DNA of 64,000 nt from Eumeta japonica (Eukaryota; Arthropoda; Insecta; Lepidoptera; Psychidae), in the NCBI GenBank assembly GCA_005406025.1, contig BGZK01001570.1, forward strand, positions 62,001-126,000. The letters are read 5' to 3'. A program made the translations under genes and the position numbers. Shown piece after piece: positions 44,993-55,667 of this stretch. Numbering within the stretch: position 1 is the stretch's first letter; each line of letters opens with the position of its first letter. The notes under the pieces were generated by a model. The model was not told the DNA's origin. It ran no database searches and saw only the letters and a list, made by a program, of their open reading frames with translations.

Positions 44993-45419
44993 ACGACCAT
45001 CACCACCGATAGGCAAACCTATTGTCACCCTGATATTTCCTATATCCTATATGAACGAACGCTTTTTGAAAGATTCACACATGCACTCGCTTTCATACGT
45101 ATTGTCTCACACCTTCATACACACTATGACACCATATCGTAATTACTCTATTAAAACTTTACTTATTATTAGTTAACATATATCATGTAGTTTCATATTG
45201 ATACATTCTTTGTAATACTTGCATTATTTGATAATTATTAATGGGTGTGAATGTTTATCAGACATATTGCTGCCAGTGCCTTATAAAATGTAGTACAGGC
45301 GTAGTAATTAAAAAAAACAAAATAAATGAAAACGGCTGTTTAACACAATTTATTTTCATACAATAAGAACAAAACGTCCCGCCATCCCGAGGTCAGAGTG
45401 GCGGGGCATTTTCAATTTT
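44993..45419. other. no gene seen; small hairpin
   Basis: cccgccat (45379-45386) pairs with a(g)tggcggg at 45400-45407 as a short GC-rich hairpin. No other feature. Confidence 0.35.
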
Positions 45420-45566
45420 AGATATCTCTGAAAATAGGCTGGTACTAATTCTAAAAAGAAATATATCCATGGGCGTAAGCAGCTCGACTTCTTACCGGGT
45501 TGTTTCGTTCTTCTAATGAGCAAATTATAAAGTGCTATGAAATAAAGATATTTTGAATTTGAATTT
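45420..45566 (+). mobile_element. LINE 3' UTR fragment
   Basis: It shares tatccatgggcgtaagcagc, tcgacttcttaccgggttgt and the terminal gaaataaagatattttgaat/ttgaatttgaa with the LINE tails at 18490-19110 and 21550-22240. Much of the UTR middle is deleted. Confidence 0.7.
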
Positions 45567-45984
45567 GAACTTATAAGGTACCAAATCTACATCTTGATCA
45601 CAATTTTAAATTTTGCCCTTGTACCGCGATTCTGACCGGCACAACCATTAGAAATATGGGAAAAACAAAACGTCCTTAAAATTAATTTGTGAACATATAA
45701 ACATTTTAAATAAATCTAAGAACACTGAAAAATATCTTAAATACGTTGAACAACAACTTTTTCAGAATTAAATTCAAATAATATTGAATGTTTCTTTGCT
45801 ATTTTTCTCGCTTTCTATTTTTTGTTCTCAACTTTAAACTATAAGGTCGAGAAAAAAGTTTTTTCTTATTTTCTGCATAAATTCTATTTTCATCATATTT
45901 TATTTACATTTAATTATTATCCTCTCTTGATGTTAACCTAAAACTACTTAGAATTCTGAAGAGACCGAAACATCTGTGAAAATT

Positions 45985-46765
45985 TGTAGATCCAAGGTCA
46001 GGGCTATATGGTGGATGCATTAACGGTTCCCAACCAAACTCTCAATATTTGCTGAGATGTGTATGGTCTGACATTATCATGGTAAAAACCACACTCGTTC
46101 TGTTGATCAATTCCGGCTGTTTTTCCTTTAATTCTTTCTTGAGTTTCATTGGTAGTGGTCATGTTGGTAGTAAAGATTCGAATTGATGGTTTTGCCCGCC
46201 GGTAAAATGAACAATGTCCTTTCAATCCCACTATGCATGTAGCATCAAATTATTGTAAATTAATTCGGGTTTTACTATAGCCTGTGGAACTTGCTTGCCT
46301 TTTACCATTTTTTATCACCTTTTCAAAAATGGTTCGGTTTCATTACCCTTCAATAGAAAATCGTAAATCAGTACACGATTCATAATTATTTTTTTTGTGA
46401 GTTTGTGTGGGACTCTAGTATCGAACTTTTTTTGTATATTCAGATTTTTCAAATTAGTGACATTGTTTTGTGGTCAAACCCCAGTTCTTCAGCCTTGTCA
46501 CAAAAACTAATACGTTGATCTTGCTCTACATTTTCCAAAATAGCATGGTCTTTATCCGTAACAGGTTGACCAGAGCGGGTTTCATCTTTGATATCAAAAT
46601 CATCGGCGTGTGTAAACGCTTGAACCAATTTTGTGCTATTCTGGCCGACAATGAATTAGATCCATAGACGTCACAAATTTTTTTTCTCAGCTTATGTCGC
46701 ATTTTCCCTTTTTTTTAATAAAAATTTAAAATGTATCGAATTTCTACGTTAGATTCACTCATTTT
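45985..46765 (-). pseudogene. mariner transposase relic
   Basis: Reading from high to low, MSESNVEIRYILNFY and a VYGSNSLSARIAQNWFKR block (46765-46600) match the N-terminal helix-turn-helix of mariners. Degraded frames follow. The frame 46004-46231 has TTNETQERIKGKTAG and CGFYHDNVRPYTS, which carries the second catalytic Asp in HDN, then LGTVNAS and a YSPDL motif in the next frame at about 45990. The first Asp (DETW) region near 46260-46300 is not readable. TIRs were not identified. It is a different lineage from the element at 9928-11213. Confidence 0.65.
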
Positions 46766-46830
46766 GGTGGACAGAAAAAAATAATAGAAAAATGACAGAA
46801 TACCGTTTTTAATTTGTATTTTTCTTTTTT

Positions 46831-46930
46831 TAAAATTCCGTCTATTTTACGATATCAAAACTAGCTAGATACAAACAGCACAACCAAAGAAATTTTACTA
46901 CAACGTTTTACTTATAAGATATGAAATATT
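46831..46930 (+). repeat. dispersed repeat, copy 3 of 3
   Basis: tattttacgatatcaaaact, agctagatacaaacagcaca, accaaagaaattttactaca and ttacttataagat match the blocks at 14259 and 15616. Confidence 0.65.
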
Positions 46931-46958
46931 AACGAGTGGTGTCGTGGGACACCAGGTA

Positions 46959-47638
46959 GGAACGAAGTTCCTTCGGCTAATGTAGAATCGACACAATTTG
47001 CAAAAAAAAAATCGTGCTCAATTTTATGTAGGTTTTCTTGATTTTTCTCTTAAATTTTGCTGATTAGTTTTGTTTAAGTACAGGAAAGTATTTAGGAAAT
47101 TCAGTATTTTAGAAAATAAAATAAATTACGTAAAAAAAAAAATCGTAATTCAAATTATCAACTAAAATAACAAAATATGTCTCTTTATTTTGTTTGACAA
47201 CACAAAATTACATAGAAATAGAATAATTTCCCACTATTATCACTGTCAATTGCATTCAAGTCACTTGTTAGTTCACTTGCCATTGTTACTATATTTATTA
47301 TTGTTTTGACGATTTGAAATTATATGAAAATAAACGTGACTACTCACGAGTAAAATGTATCTATAATGTGAATATTAGCCACGTGCTTGTCCATGAATTA
47401 ATGAGTATATACTATGCATTGGCAGGGTGGAGTGGTAATAGAGAGAGAGGGATGAGAGAACGAAAAGAAAGAGGAGAAGAGGTATTATACACTACTCGCT
47501 ATACGACTGTCGCGCCTGCGTCTCATTTAACGGTTTTATTCCACGGACTTTTCTTACGGTTTTACTATCACATTTTTCAGTTCGGTCGAGCAGCAAAATC
47601 CCTATCTCCTCCAAGCCCGCCGTAAGGAACTTCGTTCC
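46959..47638. mobile_element. non-autonomous DNA element with ggaacgaagttcctt TIRs
   Basis: ggaacgaagttccttcggc at the left is matched by ggaacgaagttccttacggc reading inward from the right end. Each TIR begins with the self-complementary ggaacgaagttcc, so each end can fold on itself. The 680-bp body has an open frame at 47314-47625 that has no motif and runs into the TIR, so I treat it as non-coding. Confidence 0.65.
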
Positions 47639-47954
47639 AAAAAAAATATTTCTCGACCTGATATATTATTATTCATTGGTTGATTTTGACATTGTCAATC
47701 CTAATTTTTATATAAAAGTAACAGTAATCTGTTAATATGAATATGTGGATTATGATTAGATCATACTATTACCGCGTCATTGCGGGAGGCTCCGGACGAT
47801 TATCCAACTCGCCAACTCCTAAGTCCGCCATTGCTGGTTTTGTTTTACTGACTTAATTGGGTTGGATGAAGGGTTAAACTGTAGATCTATATAGGTATTT
47901 GGTGCTCCACCAAAAAATACTGATGGAATATGTGAAGTGATTGAAGTAAAGTCC
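47639..47954. other. no gene seen
   Basis: A GC-rich line at 47771-47830 (gcgggaggctccggacgatt) is unidentified. Confidence 0.3.
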
Positions 47955-48465
47955 TACCCCTGTTGAAAATATCCAATAGATTCCAATAAGAAATAATTGT
48001 ATTGGGACCTAATGTGCTTTTGTCGCTGCAAATCCATATCAATACCCATAAAACTTTCGAAGAAAAGACACGGAAAGATTAATGGAACTTATATGTCTAC
48101 AGAGTTCTTATCTGGATTTACATATAGAATACATTATTTTTTCTGATTGTGGAATTGTCATTTAAATGCATTAAAAACATTTACTATTTCGTATTCGAAA
48201 ATCCACATTGGTTTTTATGTCCAAATGGATTTACGATAAGAACAAATACAAACCTACAGGTAAAGTAAGATAGGATCCATACAAATACAAATAACATTAC
48301 AATCCCATTAAGTCCAATAAAGAAACGTCATTATGATGGACTTACATATAAATTCTTAATTTAACTCTATCTGGAAATTTTTTCTTCCAGATACATTACA
48401 TATAAGCCATTACAGATTATATTGTTGTGTATGGGACTGTATTGGATGTTCTCAATAGGGACAAG
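47955..48465. mobile_element. possible 510-bp MITE
   Basis: cccctgttgaaaatatccaata near 47957 resembles the reverse complement of tattggatgttctcaatagggac near 48437, about 75 percent over 28 bases. Many tccaata/tattgga and atggattta/taaatcca motifs fill the interior. Ends are approximate. Confidence 0.35.
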
Positions 48466-48499
48466 CAAAATACCTTTATGTGTATGACTACACAAGTGT

Positions 48500-48943
48500 T
48501 TAAAGAATAAAGAAATGTTTCAGAAAAATAAAGAACGACATAACCTCGGTACTAGAAATAAAAATAAATTATGTTTATATGTTGCTCGACTACGTAAAGT
48601 TACAAATTCATTTAGGCTCTGTATGCTCATGTTTAATAAGGTCCCTGTGGACATAAGAGATTTACGCTTATATAAATTTAAGAGTATTGTTGAACAAAGA
48701 CAGTAAAAAAGGTATTGTACGATTTTCCAATGCTCAGAAGACAAATATTATTGGGCTTGAACGTTTAGATTTTTACCAGGCGTTTTCTTTATCATGGCTT
48801 TGTATTTATTTTGACTATGCATTATAAAATTAAAAAAGAGCTACCCTTAAGTTTTTTGCTCGTTTTTTTTGAGCATCAACGGCCTTCCGAATTATTGGTA
48901 AAGTGTAAATTCCCAAAAACGATCACGTATTTCGTGTTATTTT
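48500..48943 (+). mobile_element. LINE tail, interrupted by a hAT element
   Basis: It begins in C-terminal LINE codons (MFQKNKERHNLGTRNKNKL) and continues in the shared 3' UTR (gagctacccttaagtttttt, then ggccttccgaatt). It runs to acgtatttcgtgttatttt, where the hAT inserted. The LINE family's next bases (after gttatttt) are not found beyond the hAT, so its end is degraded or deleted. Confidence 0.7.
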
Positions 48944-51504
48944 TAAGGATGCATCGATACGCCTTTTGGCCGATACGATACCGATACCGATACTTTTACT
49001 AAAATATCGCCGATACCGATACCGATATCGATACGCCTAGAAAATTCAAATAAATGATAAGGTAATAAAATATAAAACTTCTAGCTACAAATAAAATACG
49101 CTTTGGGTTATTTTCTTTTATTAAATAAGTAGTAGCATTGACATTAAAAGATTAAACATTTTAAAAATATGGTGGATTTATTACATACTTAACATATTAA
49201 TAATTAAAATTAACATTTATAAGATTTTTGTTTAAAAAGCAAAGTATTCTCAAATTTTGTGGAGAAAGGCGGTTTCGCAAGTCTGTTTGAATGAGACCTG
49301 CGGTGGAAAATAGCCTCTCGGATGCAACAGAGCTCATTTGGAAACTGAAGTACTTCTGCGCCAGTTTTTTCAAATGTGGGTATAAGACGTCATTGTGCCA
49401 GAAAAGTAGCGGATCTGCGTCTCTGGGTATATTGGGAGATCTTAGGTACTTCTCGACTTCTTCTTTGAGAGAGTTATTGCTGCTCAGAGTTGACAGGGGA
49501 TCATCTTCTTCGGACTCTCTAATAATATTTTCACAAACGCTCCAAAGGCCACCACTAGCAGTCATCTCAGAACTTGTGCTCGGTGTAGGTGCAACCATGT
49601 CCGAAGTATTTTCGGAATATAAATCTTCGTTAAGGTTGATGATTAACTCCAAGACGCTTTTTGCTGTAGATGTTGTAGAGTATAGTTGAAATATCCGTGT
49701 TTTATATCGAGGATCAAGCGTTGTGGCTAAGCAATATATCTCTTCATTTTCCAAGTCTTCGAAACGTTCATTAAGAGCCATTAACAAGTCACCCGCTAAT
49801 TTTTGCGATATATTCTCCTCTTCTCGGCGACGAACCTCTCATATTTTCTAATAATTTTCGAAGACTGTTAATTAATGGAATGGCGTCAGACAACGTAGCA
49901 GTGGATTTGCTGATTGACTTTGTGGCTTCTTCAAAATACCGCAAAATATTCACCACCTTCTCCATCATTATCCATTCTTCAGTTGTAAGTTCTGCTTTGC
50001 AAGTTATACGAGGTAGACAAGCTTGCACTGCAACTCGTTGTTCTAGCAAACGCCTCAATGCCTGTAGTGTCGAGTCCCAACGTGTAGATATATCCTGTAT
50101 TAAGACATGGTTGGCAATATTATGTGTATCTTGCATTTCTTTTAATACCTTATTGCTGCTCGTGGAATGACTAAAATGTCCTATAATAGACCTTGCTTTG
50201 GTTATCATTTCTTTGACTTTATCATCTTTAAAAGCCTGGCTTTGATTACCAGTTGCAATGAGTGAGCCAAACACTTTACAGGTACAACATTATACGTTTC
50301 TTGAATCTCTCTTATAGCGACACTAATGTTTGCTGCGTTGTCAGAAACTATAGCTCGAACTCGGTCTTGTATACTCCAATCATGAAAAGCCTTGTTGAGG
50401 TTGCTTGCAATGTTTATACCTGTGTGCGATCCATCGAATGGCAAACTTCAAGACAGTAACTTTTGTACTCAAAAGTTGCAGTGATTCCATGTGCTGTCAA
50501 GCTAATAAAATCATTGGATTGCGAAGAAGAGTCACTTGTCCAGATGTCGGTGGTTATCACAATATGCGGCAGGTCCTTTAATAGTTCTAGTACTTTAGCT
50601 CTCACTCGCTGATACATTTCTGGTATGACTTTTTCTGTAATGTGGAACCGCGAAACCATTTTATATTTTGGACACAGTTTTTTTATCAATCTTTGGAAGC
50701 CTATTTTGTTTACTAAATCAAAAGGCTCCATATCCACGCATATTTGCTCAGCAATAGTGAGAGTTATATCTTTTGCCCGAACGTCGTCGTCGACATAAAG
50801 TGATTTCTTATCGATTATCTCTGACAAAGTTGCTTGTCTCTTTGGTTGTGGTTGTAGACCGCCCTCCTCGTCGCGCTTGGTTTTCTGAGTAGTTGTTTTG
50901 AGGTCGAAGCGGTGTCCAATTCACTATTATGGTGCCTCTTCATGTGGATCCATAAGTTTGACGTGTTATAACTTTTAGAGGTGGTACCTCGAGACACATT
51001 TTCTTTACAATATAGGCATGTTGCTTTGGAATTATCCAACGTCGAAATTTCAAAATGGCTCCAAATAGTGCTTTTGTGTTGAAGTTGACATAATTTTCGT
51101 AAGCACTGTAGACAGGTCTTTGAAATGTTTAAATATTCACCACACAACTATTTAATCAATTAATTATGATGTGTCAACTGTAATTCTGTATTTTATAATT
51201 TCTAACATAACCAACAAAATCGCTATAGCGCAATGGTATGCACAAAGCAGCACGAGTGAGCGAAAGTACAAAGAGTGTGTGAGACAAAACTCGCGGGGAA
51301 TTCCCCGAGCATTGACCGTTCGTTTCGTGCCTCGTTTGCAGTGAAGCAAGCGCGCGCGTTTACATTTAGTAATTTAAAGCGCGCGGAATTTGAAATGTTG
51401 TTGGATCGGTATCGGCTATCAAAATATCCCCGATACCGATATATCGGTAAATCGGATATATCGCCGATATATCGGTATCGGTATCGGTATCGGATGCATC
51501 CCTG
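48944..51504 (-). mobile_element. hAT transposon with 8-bp target duplication gttatttt
   Basis: The 2561-bp element is flanked by gttatttt at 48936-48943 and 51505-51512. The termini taaggatgcatcgatac and (reverse strand) cagggatgcatccgatac form short TIRs. Both subterminal regions are packed with GATACC/CCGATA hexamers (about 48960-49035 and 51405-51495), likely transposase-binding repeats as in other hAT elements. The interior has one transposase on the minus strand with BED finger, RNase-H-like core and dimerisation domain, broken only by small shifts. An inverted second copy lies at 57780-59975. Confidence 0.9.
49197..51147 (-). pseudogene. hAT (ZBED-like) transposase, about four frameshifts
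   Basis: In order from 51147 downwards there is first a BED zinc finger (IWSHFEIS, ATCLYCKEN, then WIHMKRHH: C-x2-C and H-x-K-R-H-H). Next is the FDLVNKIGFQRLIKKLCP block. The core follows, with the first Asp in ITTDIWTSD, the second in IVSDNAANI and the CLAHSLQLVI helix. The ISTRWDSTLQALRR insertion-domain motif comes next, then an ATTLDPRYKT segment. The dimerisation/catalytic-Glu region ends the protein (FSFQMSSVASERLFSTAG). Frames break near 50820, 50430, 50240 and 49788, apparently by one or two bases each. Expected length is about 630 residues, as for ZBED1-type hAT proteins. Confidence 0.9.
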
Positions 51505-51782
51505 GTTATTTTATAATTTATACAAATACAAAAAATGTGATTCGGTGTAGTAGGGATAAAAGGTGCGAAGCGATGGTCTCTCAGGTCAATAGTACGTGAA
51601 AATGATGTCATGTAATAATTGATAAATGTTTCGTCGTGGAATCTTAGACACTGATTTGTCAGTTGTTCTTAAACCAGTGTAATATAAATCTGTTCTATAA
51701 GTAAGTGACTAAATTAAGCTTCAGAACTAGAGTATTAAATCAATTAAAATTAGCATTGCGATATGTTTTTATTATTTACTAG

Positions 51783-51891
51783 GACGACATAATACTAAGA
51801 GTTTGCTTGAGATGGATGCGCAGGAACAACTTGTGATCGTCAGAGGCGCCCCTGCTGTAAAAGAAAAGTTCTATCCATGCCGTAAGTTCAG
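51783..51891 (+). CDS. candidate host exon B, unknown protein
   Basis: Acceptor ttattatttactag and donor cag|gtaatt bound a 109-nt exon that is open across its full length in one frame. It encodes RHNTKSLLEMDAQEQ, then LVIVRGAPAVKEKF and YPCRKF. Its first two bases complete a codon begun by exon A (38840), and its last two (AG) are completed by exon C (55530). An internal ATG at 51812 could be the start if exon A is untranslated. It sits 280 bp beyond the hAT insertion and is untouched by it. No family recognised. Confidence 0.55.
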
Positions 51892-53409
51892 GTAATTATT
51901 GCTTTTTTGTTTCTTCTATATTACGCCACATTCTAATGGCCAAAAGCACTACATTTAATCGTCCAAATTAACCTGAATATATCAAACAAATGCATGTTAT
52001 TTTAGTCTCATTATTTCGTATACATTATCTGACAACACGAACAAAATTATTTAATCGTTTAGGCAAAAATGCGGAACGAAAACACGAGACAGTTTGTGTC
52101 AGCCTCGGTGTGACACTGTACGTACTACGTAAGTTGATACACACGTGCACAACACATTGTTTAACTAAAATAATTATAATCTCGTCTTGATAAACAAAAA
52201 GTAATTAAATACGAAAACAAAAAAACATAATTCGGGTAAACGTCGGTGTCATGACATTTCTTTTTCGTCAAACTTTATTCTTCTTCACAGCGTCGCGACA
52301 CACGGAGTCCGAATACGCCACAAATCGTGTTCTACTTACATGAGGTGACATTTTCTATACGTGCTAGCCAAAAATTAGACTCTTTGGAAATTCACAATAA
52401 TCATGACAACGTAACGTCTGCTTCTACTCTAATTTGGTATCGTACACCCTCGTTCATGAATTAATCGACAATTATTTTAAAGGATTTTGGGAAATAAAAA
52501 ACTTGCTTAATTCGACTTACGTCGCAGCGGAAAATATTTACATAAACCTTTGAACCATCGTCCGCTGGCCGATTCGCACGACACATCTTAAAGCGCTTAC
52601 TGTGTGGGACGTCGCTTTGTGCGCCTCGCGCCCACGCAACAACTACATTGAATTTATGCGAGAATATAAAACACGGATCATATGCATAAATGCACCAATT
52701 CCAAACCGATAAACTATTTCGATCCCCACCACTGCGTCATGCGCAGTTCGAGTGCCACTACACCGACACGAGTCACTCGAGGCATGCGTAGATCCGTCGA
52801 ATGGCATATCGCTTAACGACTCTTTATTAACCAGTAAAAAATTATTAAAATACATGAAAAATTACAATAAATTTTAGATTACATAAAGAATGTTTCACTG
52901 CCGGTACATTTTTTTTCGTGTATTGATTACAATTTTGTAAAATAAATCTTCAAATTTCAAAATTGTGATGTAATGAACGTGTACGTGTGTATGAGCTGAA
53001 CTAACATTTTATTATTTTTAAAGATAAAATATGTTATTTAATAATTTAACAAAAAATAAAATTTGTCACAAGATAATGCTACTAATATGTCTATTTCGAT
53101 AGATCATAATACTCCCTCTAATCTGGATAAACTAGTTACTTAACAACACATAAATTTCGTAATTCATCTAACTTTCATACATGGCTTAAGACAATATAAT
53201 ATTGCAAATATATGTGATTGGTCAGACAGCCTTTACTTATTATAAATCTTTTGATAAATCGTCTATCTTGTGATCATCAAGGTCGCACATAATGTTACAC
53301 TCAAGTAGCTTAATTTGGACACAGCCTGTTACAATTAGAATCACTTAAAGCCAGAGTGCGTCACATGTCGATAATTTCAATAAACCCAAACACGCCTGAA
53401 CACATTATC
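51892..53409. other. intron between exons B and C, no gene seen
   Basis: A GC-richer patch at 52270-52850 (gcgtcgcgacacacggagtc and later cactacaccgacacgagtca) has no recognisable gene. Minus-strand frame 52643-52855 has no motif. Confidence 0.35.
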
Positions 53410-53445
53410 GTGTCCCATATCCGTAATATGGGACACATATTACGG
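53410..53445. repeat. two overlapping, mutually exclusive perfect hairpins
   Basis: gtgtcccatat-ccgta-atatgggacac (53410-53436) is an 11-bp perfect stem. ccgtaatatg-ggaca-catattacgg (53421-53445) is a 10-bp perfect stem that uses the first hairpin's loop and right arm. The two folds cannot form together. Confidence 0.8.
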
Positions 53446-54747
53446 AACTTCGGTGCCTCACTTCCGGCTTTTTATTCCAATCAAGTCCATGGTACCATTT
53501 TCGTCAAAACCATTTATTTAAAATTTCTTCCTCATAGCCGCTAACTATCTTAATCGAGATACTTTATCGCCATCCTAGAAATTCTTATCATTGAGGACTT
53601 TCAGTTGGTCACCTACTGTCTTCTTCATCAGTTCCACGCCACTAAATGATACTTTCTGAATTCAAATGCTCGACTTGTTGCTGAAAATAAAATCGTTTTA
53701 TGCATATCTATAAATTTAAGGATTTCCCGTAATTTCTCTTAGATCCCATCATTAGAAATGGATTTTGAAAAATAGGACCGATCTGAAAGTATCCTTGCAA
53801 ATAAAATAAAATCAAATAGGTTTTAAAATAAGGGAGTTCTGAGGTGACAAACATAAAAAACAACAAAATTTAGGCCTTCCTCCTTTTTATTAAAATCGGT
53901 TAACAAAAATGAAAAAAAAAAAATATTTAGAAAGTCTAAAATATTTAAGCGATTGATTAAATAACTTCCGATTAGTCTAAATTAGTTTTTTATTTATTTT
54001 TGTTTTAAAAATTAAATTTTTTTTTAGCATTTTTTCATACAAAGCACTTCAAGAAATGGTATAAAATGGAGTTGTGTTATATCAGTGTACTGTTTATTTT
54101 TTTATGATTGATCCCAAAAAAAAATGTCTCAATTTTATTCTGCATATATGTGGAGTCTTATCGAATATTAGCATTTCCATTTTTGATTTGATTTTTTGAT
54201 TTATGATTTTTAATATTATTTTACAATATCACGCAAACATTTGATTTTTAATATTATTTTACAATATCATATATAACCAGCCATTTTTCAGGAGGATAGT
54301 CAAAAACTAAATATCTTTTCATGGTACAATCTTTTCCTTTCTTTCTTGCTCACTGATACACATAGTAATCTTAAATTGTAATTACACAACACTAACTTCG
54401 TTTTAAAGAAATTTATTTCTCAACGAATGCACATATACAATTTACTTTTAGAAACATTGTTCTAGATAAATGACACATGACCCTAAACTGTCTGAAATTT
54501 TTAGTATCTATCTTAGTTGATAGAAGATAACACATTAAATGTATTTTTTTTATATAACTATGGAATATCCACATATTTATTTAAATAATAAATCTTTAAT
54601 TTATTTTTAAATACGTTCAGTGTCTTGGCGTTTGTAATATCCTAGGGTGCTAGGGTTGTTACATTGCTGTATTTTTTCAAATCTTACATTTTTTTTAGTT
54701 TAAATTTCTCGGTGTAATTTATTTCAAATAATTCTTGTTTCTTATGG
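53446..54747. other. intronic AT-rich sequence, no gene seen
   Basis: A short direct repeat gatttttaatattattttac occurs at about 54205 and 54243. Nothing else. Confidence 0.4.
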
Positions 54748-54775
54748 CGTACTAGCTGGCCCGGTCAACTTGTTC
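54748..54775 (-). mobile_element. Helitron 3' terminus fragment
   Basis: tactagctggcccggtcaac ttgttcc resembles the reverse complement of the lepidopteran Helitron 3' end (...gttgcgcgggtcagctagta). Only the end is present, and it abuts the tandem array. Confidence 0.45.
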
Positions 54776-54859
54776 CTTTCTTATGGATGGCTTGCCATTA
54801 TAGCTAATGTCCGCAGCTCCGTCAGCATGGACATAGAATGAGTTTTTTCGTCTTTAGTA

Positions 54860-55250
54860 TCGATCGATGTCAATCTCAAACCCGGTCTCGCTTTCAATTC
54901 CGATCGCAGTCGCACTGTTGATTCTGATTCCGATTCCACACTCGTTTTCAACCCCAGTCCCGTTCTCAAGATCGGTCACGTTTTCATTTGTGATCCTGTC
55001 CTCGTTCTAATTTCAGTTTACCGTCCCATTATCAGTTCTGATTCCGCTATCAATCACAGTTCTGATTTGGACGAAGCCGAGAGCAAACAATTCCTGCATC
55101 TTTTGTATTTTTATCCCGATTAGTCTCTTGATTCTAATGCCCATCCCACATTCGATTTTGACCCCGGTCTTGTTTTTAATTTCGGACCCGGTCCTGACTT
55201 TGGATTCTGTTCGCCGTTCCGTTTTCAATTTTGATACCGCTACAAATATA
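54860..55250. repeat. degenerate tandem repeat, copy B
   Basis: Units such as aacccggtctcgctttcaat tccgat, aaccccagtcccgttctcaa and gaccccggtcttgtttttaat recur about every 20-24 bases. Two minus-strand frames (54781-54969, 55013-55228) translate them to peptide repeats rich in G, K, R, T, S and E (for example RTGLGLKTSVESESES and IKNKTGVKIECGMGIRIK). The same array type is at 26430-26665. It may be a minisatellite within a transposon or a decayed repeat-protein. Confidence 0.65.
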
Positions 55251-55529
55251 ACTCTTAAAGTAATGTAATGTTTTTAAATTTAATGTGGTGCGAATTGGTA
55301 AGCGATATTTTTGTCAATCCGTCTTATACCCATTGAGGAGCGAGGGTCTAGGGAAATTAAAATGTATATATGCGTGTATTTTTGTTTGAGAAATATGAAA
55401 AAAATAATAAAAAAAAAAAAAATAGAAAAGAAAGTACTTTACAATTACGCCTTTTGTGCTTAAAATATATTATGAAGCACATAAATGTAAATTTTAAAAA
55501 CGTACTATGGATTATTAATATTTTTTCAG

Positions 55530-55667
55530 ATTCAACAACAATCTATATAAGATTCCAAACGACTTGCGAATAATTCTGTCAAGAGATCTTCAAGACGAGA
55601 ACTTGCAAAAACTGCCTTTGTCAAAAGGAAAAATCGCTCAGTTGAAAAAAACCAGTTCAACTGTAAG
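55530..55667 (+). CDS. candidate host exon C, unknown protein
   Basis: The acceptor tattttttcag and donor gtaag|gtaagt are both strong. The 138-nt exon is open in the phase required by exon B and encodes FNNNLYKIPNDLRIIL, then SRDLQDENLQKLPL and SKGKIAQLKKTSSTV. It leaves two bases (AG) for the next exon, which I could not find before the window's later transposons. The composition is that of a charged, helical cytosolic or nuclear protein. No family recognised. Confidence 0.6.

Noticed and set aside
47314..47625. 103-codon open frame
   Set aside because: It runs into the right TIR of the 46959-47638 element and has no motif. A chance frame is likelier.
49291..50170. Plus-strand open frames over the hAT (49291-49689, 49880-50170)
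   Set aside because: These are shadows of the minus-strand transposase, whose motifs are unambiguous.
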